Of a stretch of DNA of 64,000 nt, positions 1 through 7,968 are shown piece after piece. The stretch's first letter is position 1; every line of letters begins with the position of its first letter. A model generated the notes under the pieces. It was not told the origin of the DNA and searched no databases. It saw only the letters and a program-made list of their open reading frames with translations. A program made the translations under genes and the position numbers. This DNA is from Pseudomonas putida (GTDB taxonomy: Bacteria; Pseudomonadota; Gammaproteobacteria; Pseudomonadales; Pseudomonadaceae). The stretch is from the NCBI RefSeq assembly GCF_001941965.1, contig NZ_MKZO01000058.1, positions 1-64,000 on the forward strand. The letters are read 5' to 3'.

Positions 1-122
1 TCAAGCCAGGGTTTGGCTGGCGGTGTCAAGCGATGCGGTATAGGTAGTCAAAAGGGCTTCTCCCATGCACTGATTTGAGCGCTAATTATATGATATTTAT
101 GGATAATTTCCAAAGTTGATGA

Positions 123-236
123 CATTGGCTCTTCCCTACCGCCAAGAAGTTGTTGGGCAAAAAAGCTCTTGAGGAACTGGGCCGAGTCATGGAGGCGCAG
201 AAGAAGCTGCTCAAGGGTGAGCAACGAGCTGCCTGA
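123..236 (+). pseudogene. C-terminal remnant resembling a hemerythrin-domain protein
   Basis: An open stretch with no start codon begins right after an in-frame stop at 120-122 and ends at TGA 234-236. Its last residues (LLGKKALEELGRVMEAQKK) resemble the final helix of HHE hemerythrin-domain proteins common in Pseudomonas. A terminator-like hairpin follows at once, as expected at the true end of a gene. The upstream part of the gene is missing, so this looks like a leftover 3' end. The family assignment rests on about 30 residues and is tentative. Confidence 0.35.
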
Positions 237-245
237 CACAGCATG

Positions 246-283
246 GCCTGCTGGCCCGCACCGGGCCGGCAGGCGCTTCTTGT
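246..283 (+). terminator. Rho-independent terminator-like hairpin
   Basis: A 13-bp stem (246-258 pairing with 262-274, one G-T mismatch) with a 3-nt loop is followed by a T-containing tail (CTTCTTGTT). It lies 10 bases after the stop of the hemerythrin-like remnant and before the small membrane protein gene. Confidence 0.55.
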
Positions 284-311
284 TAAAACCGAAACAGCGA
301 TTAAGTAGGGC

Positions 312-560
312 ATGACTTATTGGATTGGGTTTCTTGAATGGCCAGCCATGGTGATGACGGTGCTGGCAGCGTGGTGCATAGGCTCACGTCGCCCAGGAAG
401 GAGGAAGGTCGGCTTCTGCTGTTTTGTTGTCAGCAACGTGCTTTGGAGTGTTTGGGGATGGCAGGCAGAAGCCTGGGCTCTGATCATATTGCAGCTCTGT
501 CTGTGCGCTATGAATCTGCGAGGATGGAGACAAAGCATCCAGTTGCAGAGCTGCGAATGA
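312..560 (+). CDS. Small membrane protein, function unknown
   Basis: An 82-residue protein with hydrophobic stretches near residues 3-23, 34-50 and 53-67, split by a basic loop (RRPGRRK, about 26-32), which suggests two or three membrane helices. Tryptophan and cysteine are frequent. The arrangement loosely recalls short PnuC-like membrane proteins, but no transport motif can be identified. It stands alone on the plus strand after a terminator-like hairpin. The Shine-Dalgarno signal is weak (GTAGGG just before the ATG). Real coding is likely from the coherent hydrophobic pattern; the function is unknown. Confidence 0.5.
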   Translation: MTYWIGFLEWPAMVMTVLAAWCIGSRRPGRRKVGFCCFVVSNVLWSVWGWQAEAWALIILQLCLCAMNLRGWRQSIQLQSCE

Positions 561-615
561 CCTTTTAATGTAAAATCAACGACAGCAACCACAACTCTTC
601 TAGGTTGGCCTCACT

Positions 616-783
616 ATGAGGCGGGGAAGTGTCTACGAAACACAAGGCGATTCACAGAGGCGTTTGAGCGTCGTTCCCAATGCTAGGGAGGAGAAACTTT
701 ATAGGTATCCCGGATATCTCGTTAGGTATGGAGATCCAGAAAACCATATCTTGAAATTTTGGGTTGAGGTAAAGCCAACCTGA
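616..783 (+). CDS. Short ORF (55 aa), hypothetical
   Basis: A 55-residue frame opens at ATG 616 and closes at TGA 781-783. It is charged and aromatic (for example EEKLYRYPGYLVRYGDPENH) and carries no signal peptide or membrane segment. It precedes the metallo-beta-lactamase-fold gene by 52 bp on the same strand and could be its partner or a remnant of a longer protein. No convincing ribosome binding site is visible and I recognise no family, so it may not be expressed. Confidence 0.3.
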   Translation: MRRGSVYETQGDSQRRLSVVPNAREEKLYRYPGYLVRYGDPENHILKFWVEVKPT

Positions 784-835
784 TTTAAGATTATATGTGT
801 AATTTATCTTTTGATGTTGTTAGGGAAGACACTGT

Positions 836-2083
836 ATGTTAAGTATAGAGCGGCACTTTCATCCTATAGGTCAGGGTGGTTTTTTTTCTGAGCACCATAA
901 GTTCAGTTCCGGAAAAGAATTCATAATCGTCTATGACTGTGGAGTTGCAAATAATCGAGGTAGTGCAGACGATGTGGTTAGAACTGACCTGCTGGATGGG
1001 ATTGAAGTTGATGTATTGTTTATATCTCACTTTGATTATGACCATGTTTGTAAGCTGAAGGTTTTAGCTGCGCATGTGGGCAAAATAAAAAATGTATTTA
1101 TGCCGTTGCTAAGAAAGGATGAAAAAATCCGTCTGACTAACCTGTTCAGAGCATCAGGCTTCAACGTGCTTAATTTGATTAACTCACCTAAAAAATTCTT
1201 TGGCAGCGCTACCAAGATTTTCAATGTGGCCCCAAGTGGTCCACGGGAAGGAGAGGGTGATGGCCCTCTAAATGAGGAAGCAGTACCACTCGACTCTCTT
1301 TCTCCAATCGAAAGTATACCTAGCGGTTTAAAGATCAGTCTCCCGATTGGTGCAGCTCCACTCGATCATGATTGGGTGTTTATTCCGTACAATTATGAGT
1401 CTGCTAATAATTTGGCAGTGCTTGAGGCTGAGCTTACAATGGCCGGTATCAGCACTCACCTGATAAAAACCGAACCTAGATATACTCTGGATAAGGCTAT
1501 AGTTAATCGTAAGCAAATTAAGGATTTATATAGCAGGCTTCCTGGTGGCATAAATCTTAACTCTATGATTGTGTACTCAGGCCCGGAGAAATGCGAGTCA
1601 AGATTAAGGCTGAGGATTAATATGCAAGGTGGTATTGAATTACATAGGCTACCTTATCTGAACTCTCACGCCGGACTGGTTACTCAGATGTTTCCTGTTT
1701 GGGGGGCGTACCGTCCGAACAAGAGTGATCTTGTAAGTCTTGATTTCTTCTTCGATTACGAGTTTGAAGATTTGTTCAAGCTGCCGGGTTGCATTTACAC
1801 TGGAGATGTTGATTTTAACCAGGTTGACATTCCACATGTGTTTAAAGAGGTTTGGGGTCAGGTTGGTACACTGCAAATCCCTCATCACGGTGCAGCGCCG
1901 TGCTTCGATGCATCTATACTAAAGGGACGTAGGTTAATTTGCCCTATAGCTGTTGGCACAAAATATATTCAGAACTATGTCCACCCTGCCAAGTCAGTAA
2001 TCGATGACATCATATTGAACGGGTGTGTGCCGGTTTTTGTTACAGAGCTAAACCCAGAGTTCTTGCAAGTTATTTCGGTATAA
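836..2083 (+). CDS. ComEC/Rec2-like metallo-beta-lactamase-fold hydrolase
   Basis: A 415-residue protein with the MBL-fold metal motif in its ComEC-like form, SHFDYDH (H65, D67, D69, H70). A later TGDVDF gives the bridging Asp, and IPHHGA near residue 345 is the paired His typical of ComEC-type soluble hydrolase domains. It has no membrane segment and no DNA-uptake channel domain, so it is a stand-alone hydrolase, perhaps acting on nucleic acid or a phosphoester. AGGGA at 822-826 supports the ATG at 836. The gene is clearly AT-richer than the chromosome to its right, which suggests transfer. It converges with the operon at 2282-4678. The biological role is unknown; defence is possible by context only. 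Confidence 0.72.
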   Translation: MLSIERHFHPIGQGGFFSEHHKFSSGKEFIIVYDCGVANNRGSADDVVRTDLLDGIEVDVLFISHFDYDHVCKLKVLAAHVGKIKNVFMPLLRKDEKIRLTNLFRASGFNVLNLINSPKKFFGSATKIFNVAPSGPREGEGDGPLNEEAVPLDSLSPIESIPSGLKISLPIGAAPLDHDWVFIPYNYESANNLAVLEAELTMAGISTHLIKTEPRYTLDKAIVNRKQIKDLYSRLPGGINLNSMIVYSGPEKCESRLRLRINMQGGIELHRLPYLNSHAGLVTQMFPVWGAYRPNKSDLVSLDFFFDYEFEDLFKLPGCIYTGDVDFNQVDIPHVFKEVWGQVGTLQIPHHGAAPCFDASILKGRRLICPIAVGTKYIQNYVHPAKSVIDDIILNGCVPVFVTELNPEFLQVISV

Positions 2084-2281
2084 GTGTTGTTGGGGCTCCT
2101 CTCGCAAAAATTATATTGAAGTGGAATTAAGGTCTTCTGAGCAGTTGGATGCCCCATTCGTGAGAGATGGTGTTTATATCTTGGGGTTGGAGTTTTTGGT
2201 TAAATCCTATATGGTTGATAAATAGTTGTGAGAATTGCTTTGCGCTGATTTCGAAGTGCTTGGTTAGAGTGATTATATCTA

Positions 2282-3541
2282 TTATGGTATTATAAGCATA
2301 GGATCTATATTTGATTCTGAAATTATTTTTATTAGTGACGCTAGGACGATTGCTCCAGTAGAATCCCAATATTTATTTAGCAAGACCAAAGTCGCGCTAA
2401 CGGCCGGTAGCAAGGACAGGGTTTTCAGGAGCCAGAAAGTTCTTCTCAGTGAACATCCCTGTTTCTCCACTTGGGTGATAGTTATTCTAAGGAGCTTCTG
2501 TAACTTTGGTGGGTATGTTTTTATTTTGTCTTTGAAGTCATCAAATACAACATTGAAGCTGTGTAGCAAGCGATTGGTCTGTAGATTCTGATTGTGCAAA
2601 ATCGCGAGAAGTACTATCGAGACCACTATCAATCCCATTGTGACGACACCTGCCTCAAATGGTGAGTCACTTTTGTTCAAGGCAATCAAGCCAGCAAATG
2701 AGATTGGTAACGCCAACATTTTCCCTGCGATATCTCCAAGCACTCCACTTAGCTTAGTACCGTAGTCAATCTCTGCTTGGGCAAGCTCTCGGCGCACTTT
2801 CTCGAAAGAGAAGCTATATACATAGGTTTGTAGGTTGGCTCGGTAATTAGATAGAACCTCACTCCACTCTCTGACCAGTACTAGAAAAAGATACGGATCT
2901 GTTTCGTGTTTTTCGATGACACTAGCTATGGCCATTCGAATCATCAATTTTCTTTCAGAAAGATGCGCTCTATTCTCATTTTTCCTATTTAGAATTTCCT
3001 CGAGCAAGCTCATGTGGCGAAGCTCGTGACCGAGCAAATTTTCATTCACTTGTGTAGGGAGCAAAAAGGTCTTAGGAGGCTTTGCACCATCCGGTGGGAG
3101 AGCAAAAAACAGGTTGTATGAATCTGGGCTACTGTCCCGATCTACTCCAATTGCCAGCATTGAAAGCAGCTCTATCAGACGGCAAATTCGTTTCAGCTCT
3201 TTAATTTTTTCCGGTTCTACCGCATCAAAGTCTGCCCAGCTTAATTCGCAGACATAAATGTTCTTTGGGAACAATCCTTTTCCAAGTGAGCTAGTGCGCG
3301 ATAGCTCTCGTATGTCCGAGTAGAATCTTCCAAGCTCATTCGAGGGGACTCGAAACTCAATTTCAGTTACGCCATCGTTCTCCTCTAGGTGTTGAATTTT
3401 TCCATACTCTGCCTGTAAATCCCTACAGGCATGGAGCGCCGCTGTGATTGCGGGCGTCGGGGCCCCCTCAAAGTAAGCTACGCCATCTTTTATAGCTGGC
3501 GCACCCATCGCACGGTATAGAGCCACGACATTCGCAAACAT
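2282..3541 (-). CDS. Membrane protein of unknown function, partner of the NdpA-like protein
   Basis: A 419-residue protein with a soluble N-terminal two thirds and hydrophobic segments in the last third: about residues 272-287, 300-320, 370-388 and 395-407. The N-terminal part is charged and has no motif I recognise. It starts only 3 bp after the stop of the upstream NdpA-like gene, so the two are almost certainly co-transcribed and probably work together. Composition is AT-rich compared with the core genes. A membrane protein paired with a nucleoid-associated protein in an accessory patch would fit an abortive or stress-response role, but this is inference. Confidence 0.65.
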   Translation of the reverse strand: MFANVVALYRAMGAPAIKDGVAYFEGAPTPAITAALHACRDLQAEYGKIQHLEENDGVTEIEFRVPSNELGRFYSDIRELSRTSSLGKGLFPKNIYVCELSWADFDAVEPEKIKELKRICRLIELLSMLAIGVDRDSSPDSYNLFFALPPDGAKPPKTFLLPTQVNENLLGHELRHMSLLEEILNRKNENRAHLSERKLMIRMAIASVIEKHETDPYLFLVLVREWSEVLSNYRANLQTYVYSFSFEKVRRELAQAEIDYGTKLSGVLGDIAGKMLALPISFAGLIALNKSDSPFEAGVVTMGLIVVSIVLLAILHNQNLQTNRLLHSFNVVFDDFKDKIKTYPPKLQKLLRITITQVEKQGCSLRRTFWLLKTLSLLPAVSATLVLLNKYWDSTGAIVLASLIKIISESNIDPMLIIP

Positions 3542-3544
3542 TTA

Positions 3545-4678
3545 TCATCCAACCCTAGCCTTCAACTCTTTGTCGATGACATCAATCAGCTCTTGGCTGA
3601 TGTTCGACAGAATTAGCTTCTTTCTTGCCTCATCGTAATAAACGTCAGCTGCTGGCTCTTTCCCAAGCGCCCCCCGTTCAAACTGGACCGACCAACTGGA
3701 TGCATCACCCTTGATGCGGGTTTTTTCTTTAAGAGACCTGGGATTGACAGTGAAGTCTTCAGGGACACGATGCTTCTCATCGTTCAGGTAATCCTTCAGT
3801 CCCGCGATCTCATCAACGAGCTCGGCAGGTACCTGCTGAGCAGCCGCATGGCAGATTGCGTCGAGTCTGGCGGACTTGCCGTCAGCAAGGCGGTCTTGAA
3901 GGTACTTAACTACGGCTTCCTTCGCCTTGTAGGCGTATGGCTTCAGCTCTTTCTTGTCACGGAAGAAGCGACCGACATAGTCGATAGCGTTTTTGGTAGC
4001 TCTGCCGGATGCAACGCCCTTGGCACAACCCAGTGCGGAGATGAAATAGTCCGATGCTTGGCTATCCCTTCCTCGGCTGATGAAGCACAGGTAGGTTGAG
4101 TCAACCTCTTCTGCTTCTCCATTATTAGCGGCTTGATCCACAGCTGCAGCTTGTGCCGCCAACTCTGTCACATTTAGGAAGCTGCCCAGGTTGATCCTCG
4201 CCGCCTGTTGGACAGTTTTCAAATCGACTTCTTGGATTTCTTTCGGAACATAGTTCTCGTCGAGCTGAATGCCTCCTCGCTCTTTGATGCTCGCCACGAG
4301 AAAGAAATCATCATTCCCCGATGTGTATTGGGCGCAGAGCACATGGCCTCCAGTTGCCAGCGTACGTGTGCCTGCTTGTTCGACCAATTGGTCCATGGCC
4401 AAATGAGTGAGCGCTACAAACTGGTGCTCATCATCACGGGCGTCGATGAACGCACCGAATCGTTCTGGGAACGGCCCTTGACGCCCATCGTTAGCGAACT
4501 GCCCGTAGACCACGCTGTTGCCCTCTTTGCCAATGAGGCCATTGATACCGTCGACCAAGAGCTTAAGAGCTGGGTTTTCCGTGCTCAATACGACGTCTTT
4601 CTTGACCACGTCGGATACGAACTCGGTATAAGCCAATTTTTTGAAGCTATGGATGATGGCGGTTTTTAGCGTAATCAC
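3545..4678 (-). CDS. NdpA/YejK-like nucleoid-associated protein (NA37 family)
   Basis: A 377-residue protein whose N-terminal half matches the 37-kDa nucleoid-associated family: MITLKTAIIHSFKK at the start, a central segment on substrate or ligand handling (ATGGHVLCAQYTSGNDDFFLVASIKE, quoted here only by its position, about 107-132) and the DENYVPKEI region near 140. E. coli YejK is about 335 residues, so this one is longer at its C-terminus. Family members bind DNA in the nucleoid. It is the first gene of a two-gene minus-strand operon with the membrane protein at 2282-3541. Its promoter region holds a LexA-like palindrome at 4795-4810, so damage induction is possible. Confidence 0.7.
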   Translation of the reverse strand: MITLKTAIIHSFKKLAYTEFVSDVVKKDVVLSTENPALKLLVDGINGLIGKEGNSVVYGQFANDGRQGPFPERFGAFIDARDDEHQFVALTHLAMDQLVEQAGTRTLATGGHVLCAQYTSGNDDFFLVASIKERGGIQLDENYVPKEIQEVDLKTVQQAARINLGSFLNVTELAAQAAAVDQAANNGEAEEVDSTYLCFISRGRDSQASDYFISALGCAKGVASGRATKNAIDYVGRFFRDKKELKPYAYKAKEAVVKYLQDRLADGKSARLDAICHAAAQQVPAELVDEIAGLKDYLNDEKHRVPEDFTVNPRSLKEKTRIKGDASSWSVQFERGALGKEPAADVYYDEARKKLILSNISQELIDVIDKELKARVG

Positions 4679-4794
4679 GGGTCGACTTCCATTTCAGTAG
4701 TGTCAAAGTGAGATTACGAAAATCACTCCTCGCTCTGCAAACGCCTTGTTCGTTTCCCTGACCGAAGGAGAAAGCGAGCGTCACTCTTGGGGTA

Positions 4795-4810
4795 CTGTAT
4801 GTGCATACAG
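4795..4810. promoter_or_regulatory. LexA (SOS) box-like palindrome
   Basis: CTGTATGTGCATACAG has the CTG-N10-CAG pattern of LexA boxes and is a near-perfect palindrome. It lies 117 bp upstream of the NdpA-like gene (minus strand) and 133 bp upstream of the XRE-type gene (plus strand), in the shared divergent intergenic region, so it could control either. LexA binding is inferred from the motif alone. Confidence 0.5.
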
Positions 4811-4943
4811 TTAACCTGTCTAGCGGGCTTTTCGCGAAAGCTGGGTCTTCGGTACAGTGCTTTGATTCACAGGTTTGGAGTGGCCCGGGCGCGTTCAAGG
4901 GTATAGATATTCAAAGCCAATGCCCCATCGGAGGATGACACCC

Positions 4944-5687
4944 ATGCTGGAAACTGCAGGAACGGCCGCAATTCAGGCGATAGTTAAAGCACTGATTGAT
5001 CGAATGCTCACCGGTAAGCCCTCCGCACCAGCGGCGCCGGAATCGCAAAGTTACGCTGTGGATGTTGGCCGCCGCATCCGTATTTTGCGGCAGGATCTGC
5101 TGGGGCTGAGTATGCGCCAGATGTGTGAGGTGGTTGGTTTGTCTGAGGTATCGCAGCTGGAAGCCTTTGAGGCCGGCGCGCAGGAGTTTCCTTTACAGCT
5201 CACGCGCGAGCTGGAAGCGAGGTTCTTCCTTAACCCTGATTTTCTCGACGGCGGCACCGCGTCAGTTTTCAGGTCATTTAGCGTGGACACACCCACCTGT
5301 GCCCAGTATTTGGCACAGGGGTTTTCGCCTGTAGTGATCTGCAATCCATCCGAGCGGGGAGATTTGTATAGCTACATTACCTTTGAGCGCGAGGCTGGAG
5401 ACTATCGACAAATTCACGTAGGCAATCTGTTGTGCTCGTTCAGTTCTAACGGCGGTGGCAGGCTGAACCTTCAGTACCTTATTCATGCCTTGGAAGGCGT
5501 GGGGCTTCCAGGCTCAGCGGTCAAGATCTACCGGGTGTCGTCGCGCGCCTGGGAGGCCGCACGATTTGACTGTTACCAATTGAAGACGGCAGATGTTCAC
5601 CTCCGCAGCTCGGATTGGGAATGCATGGAGATCTGGGGACAGTGGTGCGAGGAGTCCGGAGTCCGTGCTCACAGTTGGCTGATGTGA
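4944..5687 (+). CDS. XRE-type HTH protein with an unknown C-terminal domain
   Basis: A 247-residue protein. Residues about 42-85 (GRRIRILRQDLLGLSMRQM, then EVVGLSEVSQLEAFE) form a Cro/C1-like helix-turn-helix. The C-terminal 150 residues are an unrecognised domain, possibly ligand-binding. I chose ATG 4944 because GGAGGA at 4930-4935 is well placed before it; the upstream ATG at 4875 has no such site. It faces away from the NdpA-like operon and shares its intergenic region, which carries a LexA-like box. Likely a transcriptional regulator, target unknown. Confidence 0.65.
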   Translation: MLETAGTAAIQAIVKALIDRMLTGKPSAPAAPESQSYAVDVGRRIRILRQDLLGLSMRQMCEVVGLSEVSQLEAFEAGAQEFPLQLTRELEARFFLNPDFLDGGTASVFRSFSVDTPTCAQYLAQGFSPVVICNPSERGDLYSYITFEREAGDYRQIHVGNLLCSFSSNGGGRLNLQYLIHALEGVGLPGSAVKIYRVSSRAWEAARFDCYQLKTADVHLRSSDWECMEIWGQWCEESGVRAHSWLM

Positions 5688-6052
5688 GTGCTGAAGGCGA
5701 CCATCTTTACGCTGGTGAGCGTCTAAATTCACCCCCAAAGCTGGTCGCTTCGATAGGCAAAATTCCTATATTTATCAATAGGATAATCGTATAAAACAGT
5801 CTTTATTGTTTGTTGCCTCGCTGCAAGAGTGGAATTTTGCTGGCTGTGACAACTTTACCGAATTGTCCGAGGACCCCAGAGCCCTCGGAATACAGGGTCC
5901 TGAGATGACAGACTTTATTGTCGGAGATCATCGATCTAGGTTGTCACAAGCCGCTGCGATGACAGGATGTCAGGGCAGCGGCTTTCTTGTTTATAAGGTA
6001 CATAACTCTCTTACTGATCGTTGTGACAGCTCTCCAGGACTACGAGGTCACC
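5688..6052 (+). other. Intergenic region with a terminator-like hairpin, no gene seen
   Basis: This 365-bp gap holds an inverted repeat AGGACCC / GGGTCCT (5870-5876 and 5895-5901) and a stronger hairpin. In the latter, AAGCCGCTGC at 5948-5957 pairs perfectly with GCAGCGGCTT at 5975-5984 and is followed by TCTTGTTT, like a rho-independent terminator. The terminator is 260 bp from the nearest upstream stop, so it may end a short untranslated transcript rather than the XRE gene. Confidence 0.4.
5948..5992 (+). terminator. Rho-independent terminator-like hairpin
   Basis: A perfect 10-bp GC-rich stem (5948-5957 with 5975-5984) is followed by a T-rich tail. It lies about 60 bp before the alpha/beta hydrolase gene, so it separates that gene from whatever is transcribed upstream. 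Confidence 0.6.
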
Positions 6053-7027
6053 ATGACACACACCGGCAAGGACGCAGCGTTGGCTGTCGAACACCAACTG
6101 CTCGCGGTCAACGACATCACCCTCAGCATCTACAGCGCTGGTCCTGCTGACGGCCGCCCGCTCTGGCTGCTGCATGGATTTCCCGAATGCTGGTATTCAT
6201 GGCGACACCAGATTGAGCCGTTGGCGCGCTGTGGCTACCGTGTGCTCGTACCTGAGATGCGCGGTTACGGCCAGAGCAGCGCCCCGAGCGAACCTGAAGC
6301 CTATGACCTGATTACCTTGTGCGGTGATATCCAGGCGGCCATGGATGCTTTTGGTCACACCGAGGTCGGGGTGATCAGTCATGACTGGGGAGCGGGGCTG
6401 GCCTGGTACCTGGCACTGCTGGAGCCGCAACGGATCAAGGCGCTGGTGACCATGTCGGTGCCTTTCGGAGGGCGCCCCAAGCGCTCCGCTATCGAGATCA
6501 TGCGCGAGGCGTATGCGGACCGCTTCAACTACATCGTCTATTTCCAGGAAGTCGGTGTTGCCGAATCGGAGCTGGACGCAGACATCTCCCGCAGTCTTCA
6601 GCTATTGCTCGGCGGGAAAGGGGAAATGTTCCTGCAGGACAAACCGGCCGACGCCCGCCTGTTCGACGGAATGCCAGAGCCGCACGGCTTGCCCGACTGG
6701 TGCACAAAAGAAGAGCTCAGTGTCTACCAGAACACGCTGTCCCGAGGTTTTCGCGGCCCGCTGAACTGGTATCGGAACTTCACTCGCACTTGGCAGCGCA
6801 CGGAAGCACTGGCCGGCCAGTCAATCGTCCCGCCGACACTTTTCCTGCTGGGCGATCAAGATCCGGTTGGCAAGCTGGAAAGCCACACGCTCAAGCGAAT
6901 GAACCAAGTGGTTCCCAGGTTGGAACAGCATGTGTTGGAGAACTGTGGTCACTGGATTCAAAACGAGCGACCAGAGGAAGTGAATGCGCTGCTTGAGGAC
7001 TTCCTTGGTCGTTACTACAAGGCCTGA
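6053..7027 (+). CDS. Epoxide-hydrolase-like alpha/beta hydrolase
   Basis: A 324-residue cytoplasmic protein with the layout of soluble epoxide hydrolases. HGFP at 41-44 forms the oxyanion hole; SHDWGAG places nucleophile D111; the acid is D270 in LLGDQDPV and the base is H300 in NCGHWIQ. A lid tyrosine is probably supplied by NYIVYFQE and NWYRNF. This family hydrolyses epoxides, or haloalkanes in close relatives, through an ester intermediate on the Asp. The start at 6053 is preceded by ACGAGGTC and matches the usual family length, whereas the upstream ATG at 5987 would add 22 residues overlapping the terminator region. Single-gene unit on the plus strand. Confidence 0.85.
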   Translation: MTHTGKDAALAVEHQLLAVNDITLSIYSAGPADGRPLWLLHGFPECWYSWRHQIEPLARCGYRVLVPEMRGYGQSSAPSEPEAYDLITLCGDIQAAMDAFGHTEVGVISHDWGAGLAWYLALLEPQRIKALVTMSVPFGGRPKRSAIEIMREAYADRFNYIVYFQEVGVAESELDADISRSLQLLLGGKGEMFLQDKPADARLFDGMPEPHGLPDWCTKEELSVYQNTLSRGFRGPLNWYRNFTRTWQRTEALAGQSIVPPTLFLLGDQDPVGKLESHTLKRMNQVVPRLEQHVLENCGHWIQNERPEEVNALLEDFLGRYYKA

Positions 7028-7166
7028 GCAAAATCAGAATCTGCGCCATCCTGATTGTCACTTTTGGGGATACAGTAAGTCAGTTTAAGGCATATTTTTG
7101 CCTTTCAAAATTGACAGTAAAGTTGATTCATCACATCGAGGCAGCAACACCTCAAGGAGAAGAATC

Positions 7167-7889
7167 ATGATCACTGTCCGTAACGCTGAAGAACGTGGCC
7201 GCGCCAATCATGGCTGGTTGAAGTCCGCTCATACCTTTTCGTTCGCCGATTACTACGACCCTCAAGAACGCGGTTTTTCCGACCTTCTGGTCATCAACGA
7301 TGACCGGGTGATCGCCGGCAAAGGCTTCGGCCAGCATCCTCATCGTGACATGGAGATTTTCTCCTATGTCCTCGAAGGCGCCCTCGAGCACAAGGACACC
7401 CTGGGCACCGGTTCGGTCATCAAGCCAGGCGATGTGCAGTTGATGAGCGCAGGTAGCGGGGTGGCTCACAGTGAGTTCAACCACAGCAAGGCGCAGCCGG
7501 TCCACTTCCTGCAGATCTGGATCGTGCCCAATGTCCGTGGCGCCACTCCCCGTTATCAGCAACAGCATTTCAGCAACGATGAAAAGCGCGGCAAGCTGCG
7601 GCTGATCATTTCTCCCGATGGCAAGCAGGGCTCGCTGAAGGTTCGTCAGGACGCACGGGTTTATGCAGGCCTTTTCGACGGCGAAGAGCAAGCGACCCTG
7701 ACGCTGCCAGGCAACCGCCATGCCTACGTACACGTAGCGCGTGGAAGCATCGAGCTGAACGGCCAACTGCTGCGTGAAGGCGACGGTGTGCGGATGAGAA
7801 AGGAGCAGGTGATCGAGCTCTCCAACGGCCGTGATGCCGAGGTGCTGGTGTTCGACCTGCGACCTAACGAACTGCCGCGCATGCCTTGA
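7167..7889 (+). CDS. Pirin-family bicupin protein
   Basis: A 240-residue pirin, close to E. coli YhhW in length. The N-terminal cupin carries the metal-binding set HPHRDME (about 57-63) and the downstream SGVAHSEFNH (about 98-107). The C-terminal cupin covers about residues 140-235. Pirins bind iron, and some act as quercetin 2,3-dioxygenases or as regulators of metabolism. AAGGAGA shortly before ATG 7167 fixes the start; an upstream ATG at 7098 lacks such a site. A 20-bp perfect palindrome follows the stop at 7914-7933. Confidence 0.9.
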   Translation: MITVRNAEERGRANHGWLKSAHTFSFADYYDPQERGFSDLLVINDDRVIAGKGFGQHPHRDMEIFSYVLEGALEHKDTLGTGSVIKPGDVQLMSAGSGVAHSEFNHSKAQPVHFLQIWIVPNVRGATPRYQQQHFSNDEKRGKLRLIISPDGKQGSLKVRQDARVYAGLFDGEEQATLTLPGNRHAYVHVARGSIELNGQLLREGDGVRMRKEQVIELSNGRDAEVLVFDLRPNELPRMP

Positions 7890-7913
7890 TGGCTGCAACT
7901 CGCCCACTGTCCT

Positions 7914-7933
7914 GCCCCTCTTCGAAGAGGGGC
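7914..7933. terminator. Perfect 20-bp palindrome, probable hairpin terminator
   Basis: GCCCCTCTTCGAAGAGGGGC is a perfect inverted repeat lying 24 bp after the pirin stop and 35 bp before the MFS start. It has no T tract, so it may pause or attenuate transcription into the MFS gene rather than end it, or act as a regulator site. Confidence 0.45.
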
Positions 7934-7968
7934 AAGGCTATCGACCTGAACCTCAAGGCCGCAATCAT

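Noticed and set aside
1-66. Short minus-strand frame ending at position 1
   Set aside because: Only 21 residues, with a stop a few codons upstream of its ATG; no basis for a gene.
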